64,000 nt of DNA. Origin: an uncultured Collinsella sp. Its GTDB lineage: Bacteria; Actinomycetota; Coriobacteriia; Coriobacteriales; Coriobacteriaceae. Under the pieces are notes generated by a model. The model was given only the letters and a program-made list of their open reading frames with translations, searched no databases and had not been told where the DNA came from. The DNA lies in contig CAUCKA010000003.1 of assembly GCA_958443265.1 (NCBI GenBank), forward strand, positions 165,142-229,141, given 5' to 3'. The position numbers were made by a program, and so were the translations under genes. Shown one piece after another: positions 15,361 through 24,591 of this stretch. Each line of letters opens with the position of its first letter. Position 1 is the first letter of the stretch.

Positions 15361-17919
15361 ATGTTTACTCCGCTTATCACTCATGATCTGGACGGTGCCG
15401 CGCTGGCGGCACCCGTTGATGCTGCCCGCCGCAGCGGCGATGCATACAAGACGCGCACGATCGACGACCTTCGCATTAAGGATGACCGCCTGCGCGCCGC
15501 CATCGAGGGCACGGGACACCTGCTGTTCGACGGCGGCATGGGCACCATGCTGCAGGCGGCCGGCATGAAGGCCGGCGCCCTGCCCGAACTGCTCAACTTT
15601 GAGGAGCCCCAGGTCATCACCGATATTCAGCGTCAGTACGTCGAGGCTGGCTGTGACGTGATCACCGCCAACACCTTTGGCGCCAACGCCCACAAGCTCG
15701 ACGGCGCCGCCACCGTGGCAGACGTCTTTGCCGCGGCAGTCACCTGCGCCCGCGCGGCCGACGCCCACTACGTCGCCGGCGATATCGGCCCCATCGGCGC
15801 GCTGCTTCGCCCCTTGGGTACCCTCAGCTTCGACGAGGCCTATGACCTCTTTGCCGAGGAAGTGCGCACCGGCGTCGCCGCGGGTGTGGACCTCTTTATT
15901 ATCGAGACTATGACCGACCTGGCCGAGATCAAGGCGGCCGTCCTCGCCTGCCGCGAGAACTCCGACCTGCCCGTCTTTGCCACCATGACCTTTGAGGAAG
16001 ACGGTCGCACCTTCCTGGGCACGAGTCCCGAGGTTGCCGCCATCACGCTCGATGCCATCGGCGCCGATGTCCTGGGCATCAACTGCAGCCAGGGCCCGGC
16101 CGAGCTCCGAGGGCTCGCTGCACGCATGCTCACCGTTACCGACAAGCCCGTTATGGTGCAGGCCAATGCAGGACTCCCCCGCGTGGACGACGACGGTAAC
16201 ACCGTCTTTGACATCCAGGCCCCCGAGTACGCCAAGGCCGTCGCCGGCATGATTGCCGACGGCGTAAGCGTCGTGGGCGGCTGCTGCGGAACCACGCCCA
16301 CGCACATGGCGGCACTTCGCACCCTCATCGACAACCACACGCCCAGTCCGCGCCATCGCAAGCCCAGCATGTCGGTCACGAGCGCCCAGACGGTCGTGGA
16401 CCTTCCCTGCGATGGCCACAAGATCGCCGTCATCGGCGAGCGCATCAATCCCACCGGCAAAAAGCGCCTGCAGCAGGCCCTGCGCGACGGCGATCTGGAC
16501 TACGTCGTAAGTCAGGGCATCAGCCAGCAAGAACAGGGCGCCGATATCCTGGACGTTAACGTGGGCCTGCCCGAGATCGACGAGGTCAAGATTATCCAGC
16601 AGGCCACCGAGCAGCTCCAGGGCTCCACGCTCCTGCCGCTGCAGATCGACTCCACCGATCCCGCCGCTGTCGAGGCCGCCGTACGCCGCTACGCCGGCAA
16701 GCCCATCATCAACTCGGTCAACGGCAAGCAGCAGATCATGGATGAGATCTTTCCGCTGGTCGCCCACTATGGAACCAACGTCGTCGGCCTCACGCTCGAC
16801 GAAGGCGGCATCCCCGATACCGCCGAGGCTCGCTTCGCCATCGCCGAGCGCATCGTGGCCGAGGCCGCCCGCTACGGCATCGGCCCGGACCGCATCCTCA
16901 TCGACTGCCTGGTCATGACCGCCTCGACCAACCAGCGCCAGGCTGAGCAGATCCTGCGCGCCATGTCTATGTGCAAGGAGCGCCTGGGCGTCAAATGCGC
17001 ACTCGGCGTGTCGAACATCAGCTTTGGCCTGCCCGCGCGGCCGCTGCTGGGCTCGGTCTTTTTGGCCGCCGCCTTTGGTGCAGGTCTGGACGCCCCCATC
17101 ATGAACCCGGGTTCCAAGCGCTTTATGGATACCGTCTACAGCTATCGCGTGCTGAGCGTTGAGGACGAGGGCTCGACCGGATACATCGAGCGCTACGCCG
17201 GCTGGACCGATCCGTATAAGATCGCCGCGAACCCGGCAGCGGCCCAGACCGCATCGACCGACGCCGCGCCCGCTGCTGACACCGCCGGCACCGACGGCAA
17301 CGACGACCCCATCCGCCACATGGTCGTCTCGGGCCGCAAGGGCGAAATTGCGGCCGAGACCGAGCGCCTGCTGGCCGACCACGACGCTATGGAACTCATC
17401 AACAATCACTTTATCCCCGCCCTCGACGAGGTCGGAGTCCTCTTTGACCAGGGCAAGTTCTTCTTGCCGCAGCTCATGGCCTCGGCCGAGGCCGCGCGCG
17501 TGGGCTTCGATACCATCAAACGCCTGATGCCCGCCGGCGAGATTGCCGACAAGGGTAAGATCTGCGTGGCCACCGTCAAGGGCGACATCCACGATATTGG
17601 CAAGAACATCGTCAAAATGCTGCTCGACAACTACGGCTACACCGTCTTTGACCTTGGCCGCGACGTCGATCCACAGGAGGTACTCAAGACCGTCAAGGAG
17701 CGTGACATCAAGCTCGTCGGCCTCTCGGCGCTTATGACCACCACGGTCGTCGCCATGGAAGAGACCATCAAGTTGCTCCATGCCGAGGTTCCAGGCGTCA
17801 AGATCATCGTAGGCGGCGCCGTGCTCACCCCCGAATATGCCAAGCAGATCGGCGCGGACTACTACGCCAAGGACGCCGCCGAAAGCGCGCGCATCGCCGA
17901 AGAGGTCTTTGGGCAGTAA
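15361..17919 (+). CDS. metH: Cobalamin-dependent methionine synthase (lacking reactivation domain)
   Basis: This 852-residue protein transfers methyl from methyl-THF through cobalamin to homocysteine. Domain order is homocysteine-binding barrel (about 40-330, zinc cysteines in GINCSQGP and GGCCGTTP), pterin-binding barrel (about 355-620, ERINPTGKKRL), a low-complexity Ala/Thr/Asp linker (about 625-645), cobalamin cap helices, and Rossmann B12 domain (about 730-852) with cobalt ligand His in DIHDIGKNIV. The activation domain of E. coli MetH is absent but encoded upstream. Together with metF this makes a complete methylation module that depends on B12. Confidence 0.95.
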   Translation: MFTPLITHDLDGAALAAPVDAARRSGDAYKTRTIDDLRIKDDRLRAAIEGTGHLLFDGGMGTMLQAAGMKAGALPELLNFEEPQVITDIQRQYVEAGCDVITANTFGANAHKLDGAATVADVFAAAVTCARAADAHYVAGDIGPIGALLRPLGTLSFDEAYDLFAEEVRTGVAAGVDLFIIETMTDLAEIKAAVLACRENSDLPVFATMTFEEDGRTFLGTSPEVAAITLDAIGADVLGINCSQGPAELRGLAARMLTVTDKPVMVQANAGLPRVDDDGNTVFDIQAPEYAKAVAGMIADGVSVVGGCCGTTPTHMAALRTLIDNHTPSPRHRKPSMSVTSAQTVVDLPCDGHKIAVIGERINPTGKKRLQQALRDGDLDYVVSQGISQQEQGADILDVNVGLPEIDEVKIIQQATEQLQGSTLLPLQIDSTDPAAVEAAVRRYAGKPIINSVNGKQQIMDEIFPLVAHYGTNVVGLTLDEGGIPDTAEARFAIAERIVAEAARYGIGPDRILIDCLVMTASTNQRQAEQILRAMSMCKERLGVKCALGVSNISFGLPARPLLGSVFLAAAFGAGLDAPIMNPGSKRFMDTVYSYRVLSVEDEGSTGYIERYAGWTDPYKIAANPAAAQTASTDAAPAADTAGTDGNDDPIRHMVVSGRKGEIAAETERLLADHDAMELINNHFIPALDEVGVLFDQGKFFLPQLMASAEAARVGFDTIKRLMPAGEIADKGKICVATVKGDIHDIGKNIVKMLLDNYGYTVFDLGRDVDPQEVLKTVKERDIKLVGLSALMTTTVVAMEETIKLLHAEVPGVKIIVGGAVLTPEYAKQIGADYYAKDAAESARIAEEVFGQ

Positions 17920-18027
17920 CACAACGGAAACAACCGAGCACCAAAACGTGCCGCATGCGCCACTTGGCACGTGCGGCACGTTAGAATAGATAAGATTATG
18001 CTCGTTTTGGCAGATAGGAGCGCAAGG

Positions 18028-19392
18028 ATGGCGATCACGCCCGCAGAAATCGCGGAAACCCGCGGCATGGTTGAGGAGCAGAACCTCGACATCAGGACCA
18101 TCACCATGGGTGTTTCGCTCATGGGTTGCGGCGACGAGAACCTCGACCGCATGTGCACGAAAATCTACGACCACGTGACGCACACGGCTGAGCATCTGGT
18201 CGAGACCGCCGAGAACCTCGAACGCGAGTACGGTATCCCCATCGTCAACAAGCGCGTCTCCGTTACCCCGGTGGCGCAGATCGCCGCTTGCTGCAAGGAT
18301 GAGGACCTCACCCCCATCGCGCATGCCCTCGACCGCGCGGCCGAGACCCTCGGCATCGACTACCTGGGTGGCTTCTCCGCGCTCGTCCAGAAGGGCATCG
18401 GCGACGCCGACCGCCGCGTCATCCAGTCCATCCCGCAGGCGCTCGCCACCACGAGCCGTGTCTGCTCCAGCGTCAACGTCGCCAGCCTGCGCGCCGGCAT
18501 CAACATGGACGCCGTGCTTATGGCCGCCCAGACCATCATCGACGCCGCTAAGCTCACGGCCGACCAGGACTCCGTTGGCGCATCCAAGTTTGTCTGCTTT
18601 GCCAACATGGTCGAGGACTCCCCGTTTATGGCGGGCGCCGTCCACGGCGGTGGCGAGGCCGACGCCGTCATCAACGTGGGTGTCTCGGGCCCCGGCGTTA
18701 TGGCCGCAGCCCTGGAGACGCTGCCCGATTCCGCATCGATGATGGAGGTCGCCGAGAAGATTAAGCAGACCGCCTTTAAGATCACCCGTGCCGGTGAGCT
18801 CATGAGCCGCGAGGCCGCCCATCGCTTGGGTGTCGAGAAGGGCATCGTCGACCTGTCGCTGGCGCCTACGCCTGCCATCGGCGACTCCGTTGCCCGCATC
18901 CTCGAGATCATCGGCGTGGGCACCTGCGGTGGCCCGGGCACGACCTGCGCACTCGCCATGCTCAACGATGCCGTCAAGAAGGGCGGCGTCATGGCCAGCT
19001 CCAGCGTGGGCGGCCTCTCGGGCGCCTTTATCCCCGTGTCCGAGGACGCCGGCATGATCGCCGCCGTCGAGGCCGGTGCGCTTTCGCTCGAAAAGCTCGA
19101 GGCTATGACCTGCGTCTGCTCCGTCGGCCTGGACATGATCGCCATCCCCGGTGACACCCCGGTCGAGACCATCGCCGGCATCATCGCCGACGAGATGGCT
19201 ATCGGCGTTATCAACAACAAGACCACGGCCGTCCGCGTGATTCCCGCCATTGGCAAGGGCGTGGGCGACTGCGTCGAGTACGGTGGCCTGTTCGGCCGTG
19301 CGCCCATCATGCCGGTGAACCCCAACGCCGGCACCGTGCTTGCCCACCGTGGTGGACGCTTCCCGGCACCGCTGAACTCGCTGAAGAACTAG
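18028..19392 (+). CDS. UPF0210 / PFL family protein (DUF711)
   Basis: This 454-residue cytosolic protein belongs to the UPF0210 family, which is structurally related to glycyl-radical enzyme folds but has no agreed reaction. Typical segments are IRTITMGVSLMGC, NKRVSVTPVAQIA, GGFSALVQKG, CSSVNVAS, AGAVHGGGEADAVINVGVSG and GTCGGPGTTCALA. The ATG at 18028 follows an AGGAGCGCAAGG ribosome site. In other genomes an ACT-domain gene usually precedes it, but none is present here. A palindromic element begins 14 bases after its stop. Confidence 0.92.
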   Translation: MAITPAEIAETRGMVEEQNLDIRTITMGVSLMGCGDENLDRMCTKIYDHVTHTAEHLVETAENLEREYGIPIVNKRVSVTPVAQIAACCKDEDLTPIAHALDRAAETLGIDYLGGFSALVQKGIGDADRRVIQSIPQALATTSRVCSSVNVASLRAGINMDAVLMAAQTIIDAAKLTADQDSVGASKFVCFANMVEDSPFMAGAVHGGGEADAVINVGVSGPGVMAAALETLPDSASMMEVAEKIKQTAFKITRAGELMSREAAHRLGVEKGIVDLSLAPTPAIGDSVARILEIIGVGTCGGPGTTCALAMLNDAVKKGGVMASSSVGGLSGAFIPVSEDAGMIAAVEAGALSLEKLEAMTCVCSVGLDMIAIPGDTPVETIAGIIADEMAIGVINNKTTAVRVIPAIGKGVGDCVEYGGLFGRAPIMPVNPNAGTVLAHRGGRFPAPLNSLKN

Positions 19393-19405
19393 CTGAGGGG
19401 GACTG

Positions 19406-19546
19406 GCGAGGAGCCCCGAGGAGGGCAAATATATAAGGTCGCCTGCTCGGACAGTCCTGACTCGCACGGAGAGCACATTAAGTGCTCTCCGGCTCGTGCG
19501 GAACTCGCGATCGACCTTATATATTTGCCCTCCCCGGGGCTCCCGC
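19406..19546 (+). repeat. Palindromic element with conserved core, copy 1
   Basis: Arms of about 35 bp (19406-19441 and 19512-19546, inverted, differing by one mismatch and one gap) enclose a core. The core reads TCGGACAGTCCTGACTCGC, then hairpin GGAGAGCAC/GTGCTCTCC, then CTCGTGCGGAACTC. The core phrases recur at 39741-39800 after gatB, where arms and hairpin stem have different sequences. As RNA it would be one long hairpin with a conserved asymmetric internal loop. It starts 14 bases after the UPF0210 stop and could be its 3' UTR. Confidence 0.75.
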
Positions 19547-19708
19547 ACAACGGGACCTCAGTTGGGTTCTATCCCGGTTGCAGTTGCTTCGCTCCTGCAC
19601 CACATGGTTGATACGGCGGTTTGGCGTTGGATCGGTTCTTTCTGATATATGCTGGTTGCGGCTCTTCTTTTGGGAGGAGTCGCTTTTTTGTTGTGAGGGG
19701 GATGGCCC

Positions 19709-20596
19709 GTGGCTGATGATTTGATTCGTTCTGAGCTGCTTTCTGCGGATTGGAATGAGGAATGGATGCGCTTGCAGGCTAATCGGCAGCGGGCTGATGA
19801 TTCTTTTGAGTGGGATAAAAGAGCTCGGCATTTTCGGCCGCTTGAGACTGCTCCGTATGCCCGGGACTTTATGAAGCTGCTGGCGTTAAAGCCTGGTGAA
19901 TCGGTGCTGGATATGGGGTGTGGGGCTGGGTCGATTGCCATTCCGCTTGCTCAGGCTGGGCATCCTGTGATTGCTGCTGACTTTTCCCCTGCTATGTTGG
20001 GCACGCTTGATGCTGGCATTGAGTACTATGGACTCGAGGATCGCATTACACCGCTTGAGCTTGCTTGGGATGATGACTGGGATTTGGTTGGACCGGTCAC
20101 GAAAGCGGTAGATGTTGCCTTTGCCAGTCGTTCTGTCACCACGACCAACCTAAAAGGCGCGCTTGCCAAGCTTGATCGAACGGCTCGTCGGCGTTGTGCT
20201 GTTACGATGGTCGCCAACTCCAGCCCACGCTATGACCTGCACCTGATGAACGCCATCGGTGCCTCGGTTACCTGCAGTAATGGCTTTGTGTATGCCTTTA
20301 ATATCCTCGTTCAGATGGGTGCCCTGCCGCAGGTTACGTACTTTGAATCGCCTCGTCGCGATACCTTCGATAGCCTTGAGGCGGGCGTGGCGGACTTCTC
20401 CCGCATGCTCGAACACGGTAACGAGGATAAGATCGACCGTCTGCGTGTCTACGTCGCTCAGCATATGATTGAGAATCCCCATGCCGGCGAGCCAGGGTCC
20501 AAAGGAGTGCCGCAGGGACGCTATATGCTCGACCATATCCGCAAGGTCCGTTGGGCGTTTATTGCATGGGAGCCGGTCTCTTCGAGCCGTCCATAG
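19709..20596 (+). CDS. Class I SAM-dependent methyltransferase
   Basis: This 295-residue protein has the Rossmann methyltransferase motif VLDMGCGAGSIAIPLAQAG (about residues 67-85), followed by the acidic loop VIAADFSPAML. The GTG start at 19709 is preceded by GAGGGG. The substrate is unknown. The first 450 bases use many T-ending codons, unlike the GC-ending usage of neighbours and of its own second half, which could mean a recombined or acquired 5' part. A stem-loop with T-run (19664-19690) lies just upstream and could attenuate it. Confidence 0.8.
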   Translation: MADDLIRSELLSADWNEEWMRLQANRQRADDSFEWDKRARHFRPLETAPYARDFMKLLALKPGESVLDMGCGAGSIAIPLAQAGHPVIAADFSPAMLGTLDAGIEYYGLEDRITPLELAWDDDWDLVGPVTKAVDVAFASRSVTTTNLKGALAKLDRTARRRCAVTMVANSSPRYDLHLMNAIGASVTCSNGFVYAFNILVQMGALPQVTYFESPRRDTFDSLEAGVADFSRMLEHGNEDKIDRLRVYVAQHMIENPHAGEPGSKGVPQGRYMLDHIRKVRWAFIAWEPVSSSRP

Positions 20597-20778
20597 ACCG
20601 CTTTCGGCCGTCGTACACGTCCGCCTGTAACCCGCCCCGTTCTCCCGCTCGGCATCCGCATTCTTTTTGAACTGGGCAAACACGCCCCACACCGCGCCGT
20701 TCCTGCGCTATCGTGGGACAGCTCACGTAGATTAAGGCCCCATCGCGGGGCGCCCCATAACATAGAAAGCGAGAACCC

Positions 20779-21078
20779 ATGGCACTGACAGGAGCCCAGG
20801 TCAAGCAGCTTCGCAGCATGGCCCATCATCTCAACCCCGCCATCATCATCGGCAAGTCCGACATCAACGAGGGCACCGTCGAGCAGACGGTCGCCTACCT
20901 GGAGAAGCACGAGCTCGTTAAGTGCTCCGTGCTGGACGGCTCCAGCCTTTCCGCCCGCGAGGCCGCCGAAGAGCTCGCCGATCGCTGCCATGCCGAGGTC
21001 GTCCAGGTTATCGGCCGCAAGTTCTCGCTGTATCGCGAGTCCTCGCGCAAGGATATCGAGAAGATTAAGCTCGTCTAA
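20779..21078 (+). CDS. yhbY: YhbY family RNA-binding protein
   Basis: This 99-residue CRM-domain protein associates with pre-50S ribosomal particles. The family pattern is clear: LTGAQVKQLRSMAHHLNP, the GxxG-like loop IIGKSDINEGTV, and the C-terminal VVQVIGRKFSLYRES. Length is normal. A GAAAGCGAG ribosome site precedes the ATG. Confidence 0.93.
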   Translation: MALTGAQVKQLRSMAHHLNPAIIIGKSDINEGTVEQTVAYLEKHELVKCSVLDGSSLSAREAAEELADRCHAEVVQVIGRKFSLYRESSRKDIEKIKLV

Positions 21079-21147
21079 GAGCCAACGATCCGGCGAGCCA
21101 ACATACATCAAGCTTGCGAGCGTCCGAGCAATTCGGACGCTAATTTT

Positions 21148-24147
21148 TTATCGCTCGACGAGCACGCGGTTGAGCCTGCCCTCTACCAAGCGCTCGTACA
21201 GACGCCGCGTCTCGGGCTCAGGCACGCCATTGACCTGCTCCCTCAGGTGATGCATATGTCCACTGTACAGCTCGACGATGTCGCGTCGTCGCCCCGCCGC
21301 ACCGTAGACGCGCATAGCGCAACGCACCATGTCCTCGCGCGCCGTCTCTTGCCGCAGCCCCGACTCCACCAGCCATACCGCCGACTGCAGGTCGTTTTCT
21401 TCTAGAGCGGCATTCGCGCCCCGAATCATGCAGTCGATATACTTCGATTCCATAATGCGCCGCATACGCAAAAAGTAGGTGGGATTACAGCCATTGGGAA
21501 CATACAACGGGCCGGCGTAGAGCTGCTCGATCTTAAGGCACAGCTCGACCAGATGGGGTCCACGCGCACCCGTGCGATTTCCCAAAACTTCGCGGCTTAT
21601 CTGATCAAACAACCGCACGTCGGTCTTGACGTAATCGCCGTTAAGCCCAATGCACTCGTTTTGGATCAGCACACACGACTTGCCGTCCGGTGTCGGCCCC
21701 AAGGCCGAACGCAGGCGCGATATCGTCGAGTACAGATTGTTACGAGCGCTATTGAACTCGGCATGGGGCCACAGCTCCATAGCCAGCGTCTCGCGGTCGA
21801 CCAGCGCATCCATGCCCAGCGCAAACCGCTCGGCAAGCGTCGCCGCTTTCTTGCGGCGCCACATCTTATCCGTGATGGGAAACCCGTCGCGCTCGGCGCG
21901 AAACGCCCCAAACATGCGAATCTCGATATGGCCAATCGCATCGACACCTTCGGCATCGCCGGCCTGGAACAGACGCTCGCCTTCGCCCTCAAAGTCGTCA
22001 CGCAGCGAATACCGCGACAGCTCGCGCACCGGGAGCTTCTTTCGAATTCTAGCAGCCGGCTCACCCAGACAATGCATCGCAAGACGCGCAAACAGCCGAT
22101 ACGACGGATCCAAAATCCCTGGGCGGTTCATGGACATCCAGGCTGCAAGGTCGCTATCGCGGCCCGCGGAGGCCAAATGCAGCGCCACCATCCAAGCCTC
22201 GGCACCACCGACCTGCGTCCGACTCAAATCGAGCAGCTCTGCCTCTTCGCGCACCGATACCATCGATGTATTGCGTAAGTACGCCGCGCGCTCTAGCAGC
22301 AGTGCGTTGTCGCGTATGTATCCAATCGATTCCTCGGCAAGCCTGAGCACCTGCACCGCACGGAATTTGGCATTGACCGGACGCCCCTCGGCCAGCGACT
22401 GCCAGCCTTCCAGTATCAAGCCAAACAACTGGACTTGATTGTCACGCACGCGCACGGCAAAACGGTCGAGCTCATTGAATGCCTGCTCGTCGGTCACCGG
22501 CATGCCGGCAAGCAGGCGCCGCGCCGATAACACCATGCGCACCCAGATGGCGAGCGCTCGGATTCCACGCGCTTCGAGCGCCTCGAGCGTCAGGGCCATC
22601 TCGTCATCACGCTCATCGATCCCCGCATACGATCCATCAAATAGCTCCGTCAACATGCGGTCCGCCCGCACAAACGTCCCCGCGATATCGAGCTCACAAT
22701 CGTAGGCCTTATCCGTTTTGAGCCCCGCGAGGATCTCGCCACCCTTCGCCCGCTCGGTCAGCCCATGCTTTATCTCGACATGTGCGGACAGCATGTCGAG
22801 TGCGGCACAAGACGCCTCACTTTCCAACGCTGTACGGCTTGCCGGAAGCCCCAGACCGCTATCTCCATAACAGGCGGCCGTAAACGCGTGCGCCACCTTC
22901 CACGACACGGGATCGAGCTCGCAAATCGCTTGCTCGCCCGCACGCTCGATAATTGAGGCCATATACCGCGCGAACTTTGTATTGGAGACGCTCACCGCCG
23001 CCAGATAGATGCCGAGTGCCTCGTCAGGCGTCGGCTCCGATGCCTGGCCATCTGCCTCGGACTTTCCCAGCGCCGCGCGGCAGACATCCCCTCCATGCCC
23101 TGTCAGGGCCAGATCGACCCCATACTGCCTGGCAAGCTCCAACACCGCACTGCGGTCCAAAAACGCGTCGGCGAGGTCCATCGCGATATCGCAGCGCCCC
23201 GCTTTAATCAATATACGCGCCGCCCGCACAACGAGTTCGGGGCGAATTTCGGCGACCAGCTTGCGCAATCGTAGGCGTGCGTTGTCCTCGGTACCCAAGC
23301 AGGTAAAGCTCCGGTCTGCCGGATCAACGCCAAAAATGGGATAATCGCGGACAAGATAGGACTGGTCAATCGCCGAAAGCCTAACACCGCAAGCCTCGAG
23401 CTCCGAAATATTGCCCTCACCCATTAAGACCATCAAGCATGCCACACTAAACAGGGCGTTGTTCTCGAGCGACGCCAGATCAACAAGTGCCGCGCCGTAG
23501 ATATTGACGATCTCGTTTTCGAGCATCTGGGCAACGTCTCCCTGCCCGTATAGTCCCGACTGCATAGCCGAGACGAGCTCGGGCACGCCCTGCGTAAGCT
23601 GATAGAAGTCGAGCGATGTGCTGATCGAAAACGCCGATGCCCACGCCGAATACTCATAGGCATGCACCTTGAGCATCTGCGCGTTGACTTTAATCGAATC
23701 GCCCAGTCCATGAATCAGCTGGCGATTCGAAGGACGGCAACTCATAAAGACCCCAACCCCCATAGCACGCAGACTTCGGATTCGGTCAATCAGTTCCTCG
23801 GTCTCGCTCTGGCTGAGGTTAGGCACGTTATCGATTGCAATCAGGGAGTGCGGCTTGTCCTTAAGCTCTTCGGTAACGACCTCGAGCTGCATAAACACCT
23901 CGCGCCCAATGGCGCGGTCGGCCTCGATGATCCGCACAGGACCTCGCGTCGGATCGCTTTTAACCTCTTGGGTATACTGCAGCAGCACCGAGGTTTTCCC
24001 AAAGCCATCAGGCGCGTAGAGGACTACGATGCCGGCCTTTCGGCCCTTGGCGATAAGTTCGTTCATCAAGCGATCGCGCCGCACCATATAGCTACTGCCC
24101 AGAGGTATAAGCTCGAGGTCGTCCGTATTGCCCAAATCGTTAACCAT
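21148..24147 (-). CDS. Large ATPase / BTAD-domain transcriptional regulator
   Basis: This 999-residue protein is built like MalT/AfsR-type signal-integrating regulators. Residues about 35-250 are a P-loop NTPase (Walker A APDGFGKTSV, Walker B-like SLIAIDNVPN). The long middle is helical-repeat rich. From about 740, HIEIRMFGAFRAERDG begins a winged-helix OmpR-like DNA-binding part with WRRKKAATLAERFALG and LWPHAEFNSARNNLYSTISRLRSALG. The last 150 residues are a BTAD (bacterial transcriptional activator) helical domain. The ATG at 24147 has GAGGAG upstream. No obvious target gene is adjacent. Confidence 0.85.
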   Translation of the reverse strand: MVNDLGNTDDLELIPLGSSYMVRRDRLMNELIAKGRKAGIVVLYAPDGFGKTSVLLQYTQEVKSDPTRGPVRIIEADRAIGREVFMQLEVVTEELKDKPHSLIAIDNVPNLSQSETEELIDRIRSLRAMGVGVFMSCRPSNRQLIHGLGDSIKVNAQMLKVHAYEYSAWASAFSISTSLDFYQLTQGVPELVSAMQSGLYGQGDVAQMLENEIVNIYGAALVDLASLENNALFSVACLMVLMGEGNISELEACGVRLSAIDQSYLVRDYPIFGVDPADRSFTCLGTEDNARLRLRKLVAEIRPELVVRAARILIKAGRCDIAMDLADAFLDRSAVLELARQYGVDLALTGHGGDVCRAALGKSEADGQASEPTPDEALGIYLAAVSVSNTKFARYMASIIERAGEQAICELDPVSWKVAHAFTAACYGDSGLGLPASRTALESEASCAALDMLSAHVEIKHGLTERAKGGEILAGLKTDKAYDCELDIAGTFVRADRMLTELFDGSYAGIDERDDEMALTLEALEARGIRALAIWVRMVLSARRLLAGMPVTDEQAFNELDRFAVRVRDNQVQLFGLILEGWQSLAEGRPVNAKFRAVQVLRLAEESIGYIRDNALLLERAAYLRNTSMVSVREEAELLDLSRTQVGGAEAWMVALHLASAGRDSDLAAWMSMNRPGILDPSYRLFARLAMHCLGEPAARIRKKLPVRELSRYSLRDDFEGEGERLFQAGDAEGVDAIGHIEIRMFGAFRAERDGFPITDKMWRRKKAATLAERFALGMDALVDRETLAMELWPHAEFNSARNNLYSTISRLRSALGPTPDGKSCVLIQNECIGLNGDYVKTDVRLFDQISREVLGNRTGARGPHLVELCLKIEQLYAGPLYVPNGCNPTYFLRMRRIMESKYIDCMIRGANAALEENDLQSAVWLVESGLRQETAREDMVRCAMRVYGAAGRRRDIVELYSGHMHHLREQVNGVPEPETRRLYERLVEGRLNRVLVER

Positions 24148-24532
24148 GCCCGCTCCTCAACTCGACCACATGGACACCGTAACGCTAGACCATATGTATC
24201 GCTAGATGAATAGAGCGATGCTACGGTTTAGGATGTTTGTTGGTACGCAAATGGCAAGTTTTTGTTCAGCGTGGTCCGATTGAAACTTATCCCCCAACCA
24301 ATCAGTCTTTGCGCAGGTCAATGCGCTTGCCAGCTTGTCCCATCCTTTGGCAGTTTACCTTAAATGAGCGCTGTTCAATTGTGTTGCGCAACTCACCTAG
24401 CGCCAGCTACCGTCTGCGACCTTTTCATAGCATTTATGCATAGTATCTGTTATGGAATGAATCATGCTGCACCAGACGCACCCGTCAAGTTCGCGGCAAG
24501 GTTTTCGTCAAGCACACGGCGCACGCTCAGCA
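24148..24532. other. Intergenic region upstream of the BTAD regulator
   Basis: About 385 AT-richer bases lie between the regulator start and the nagB terminator. They must hold the regulator promoter. No RNA gene, repeat or credible small gene was seen. Confidence 0.45.
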
Positions 24533-24566
24533 AAAAGGCCCCCGCAAAGCGGAGGCCTTCGGCAAA
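24533..24566 (-). terminator. Terminator of nagB
   Basis: GGCCTCCGC / GCGGGGGCC stem followed on the minus strand by TTTTTGCT, 25 bases after the nagB stop. Confidence 0.85.
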
Positions 24567-24591
24567 GCTATGTCGAGGTGATAGGCTTTCG

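Noticed and set aside
14980..19548. Open frame of 1522 codons on the minus strand
   Set aside because: It lies exactly opposite metH and the UPF0210 gene, has low-complexity Asp/Gly/His/Ala composition and no ribosome site. It is a codon-bias shadow of high-GC genes.
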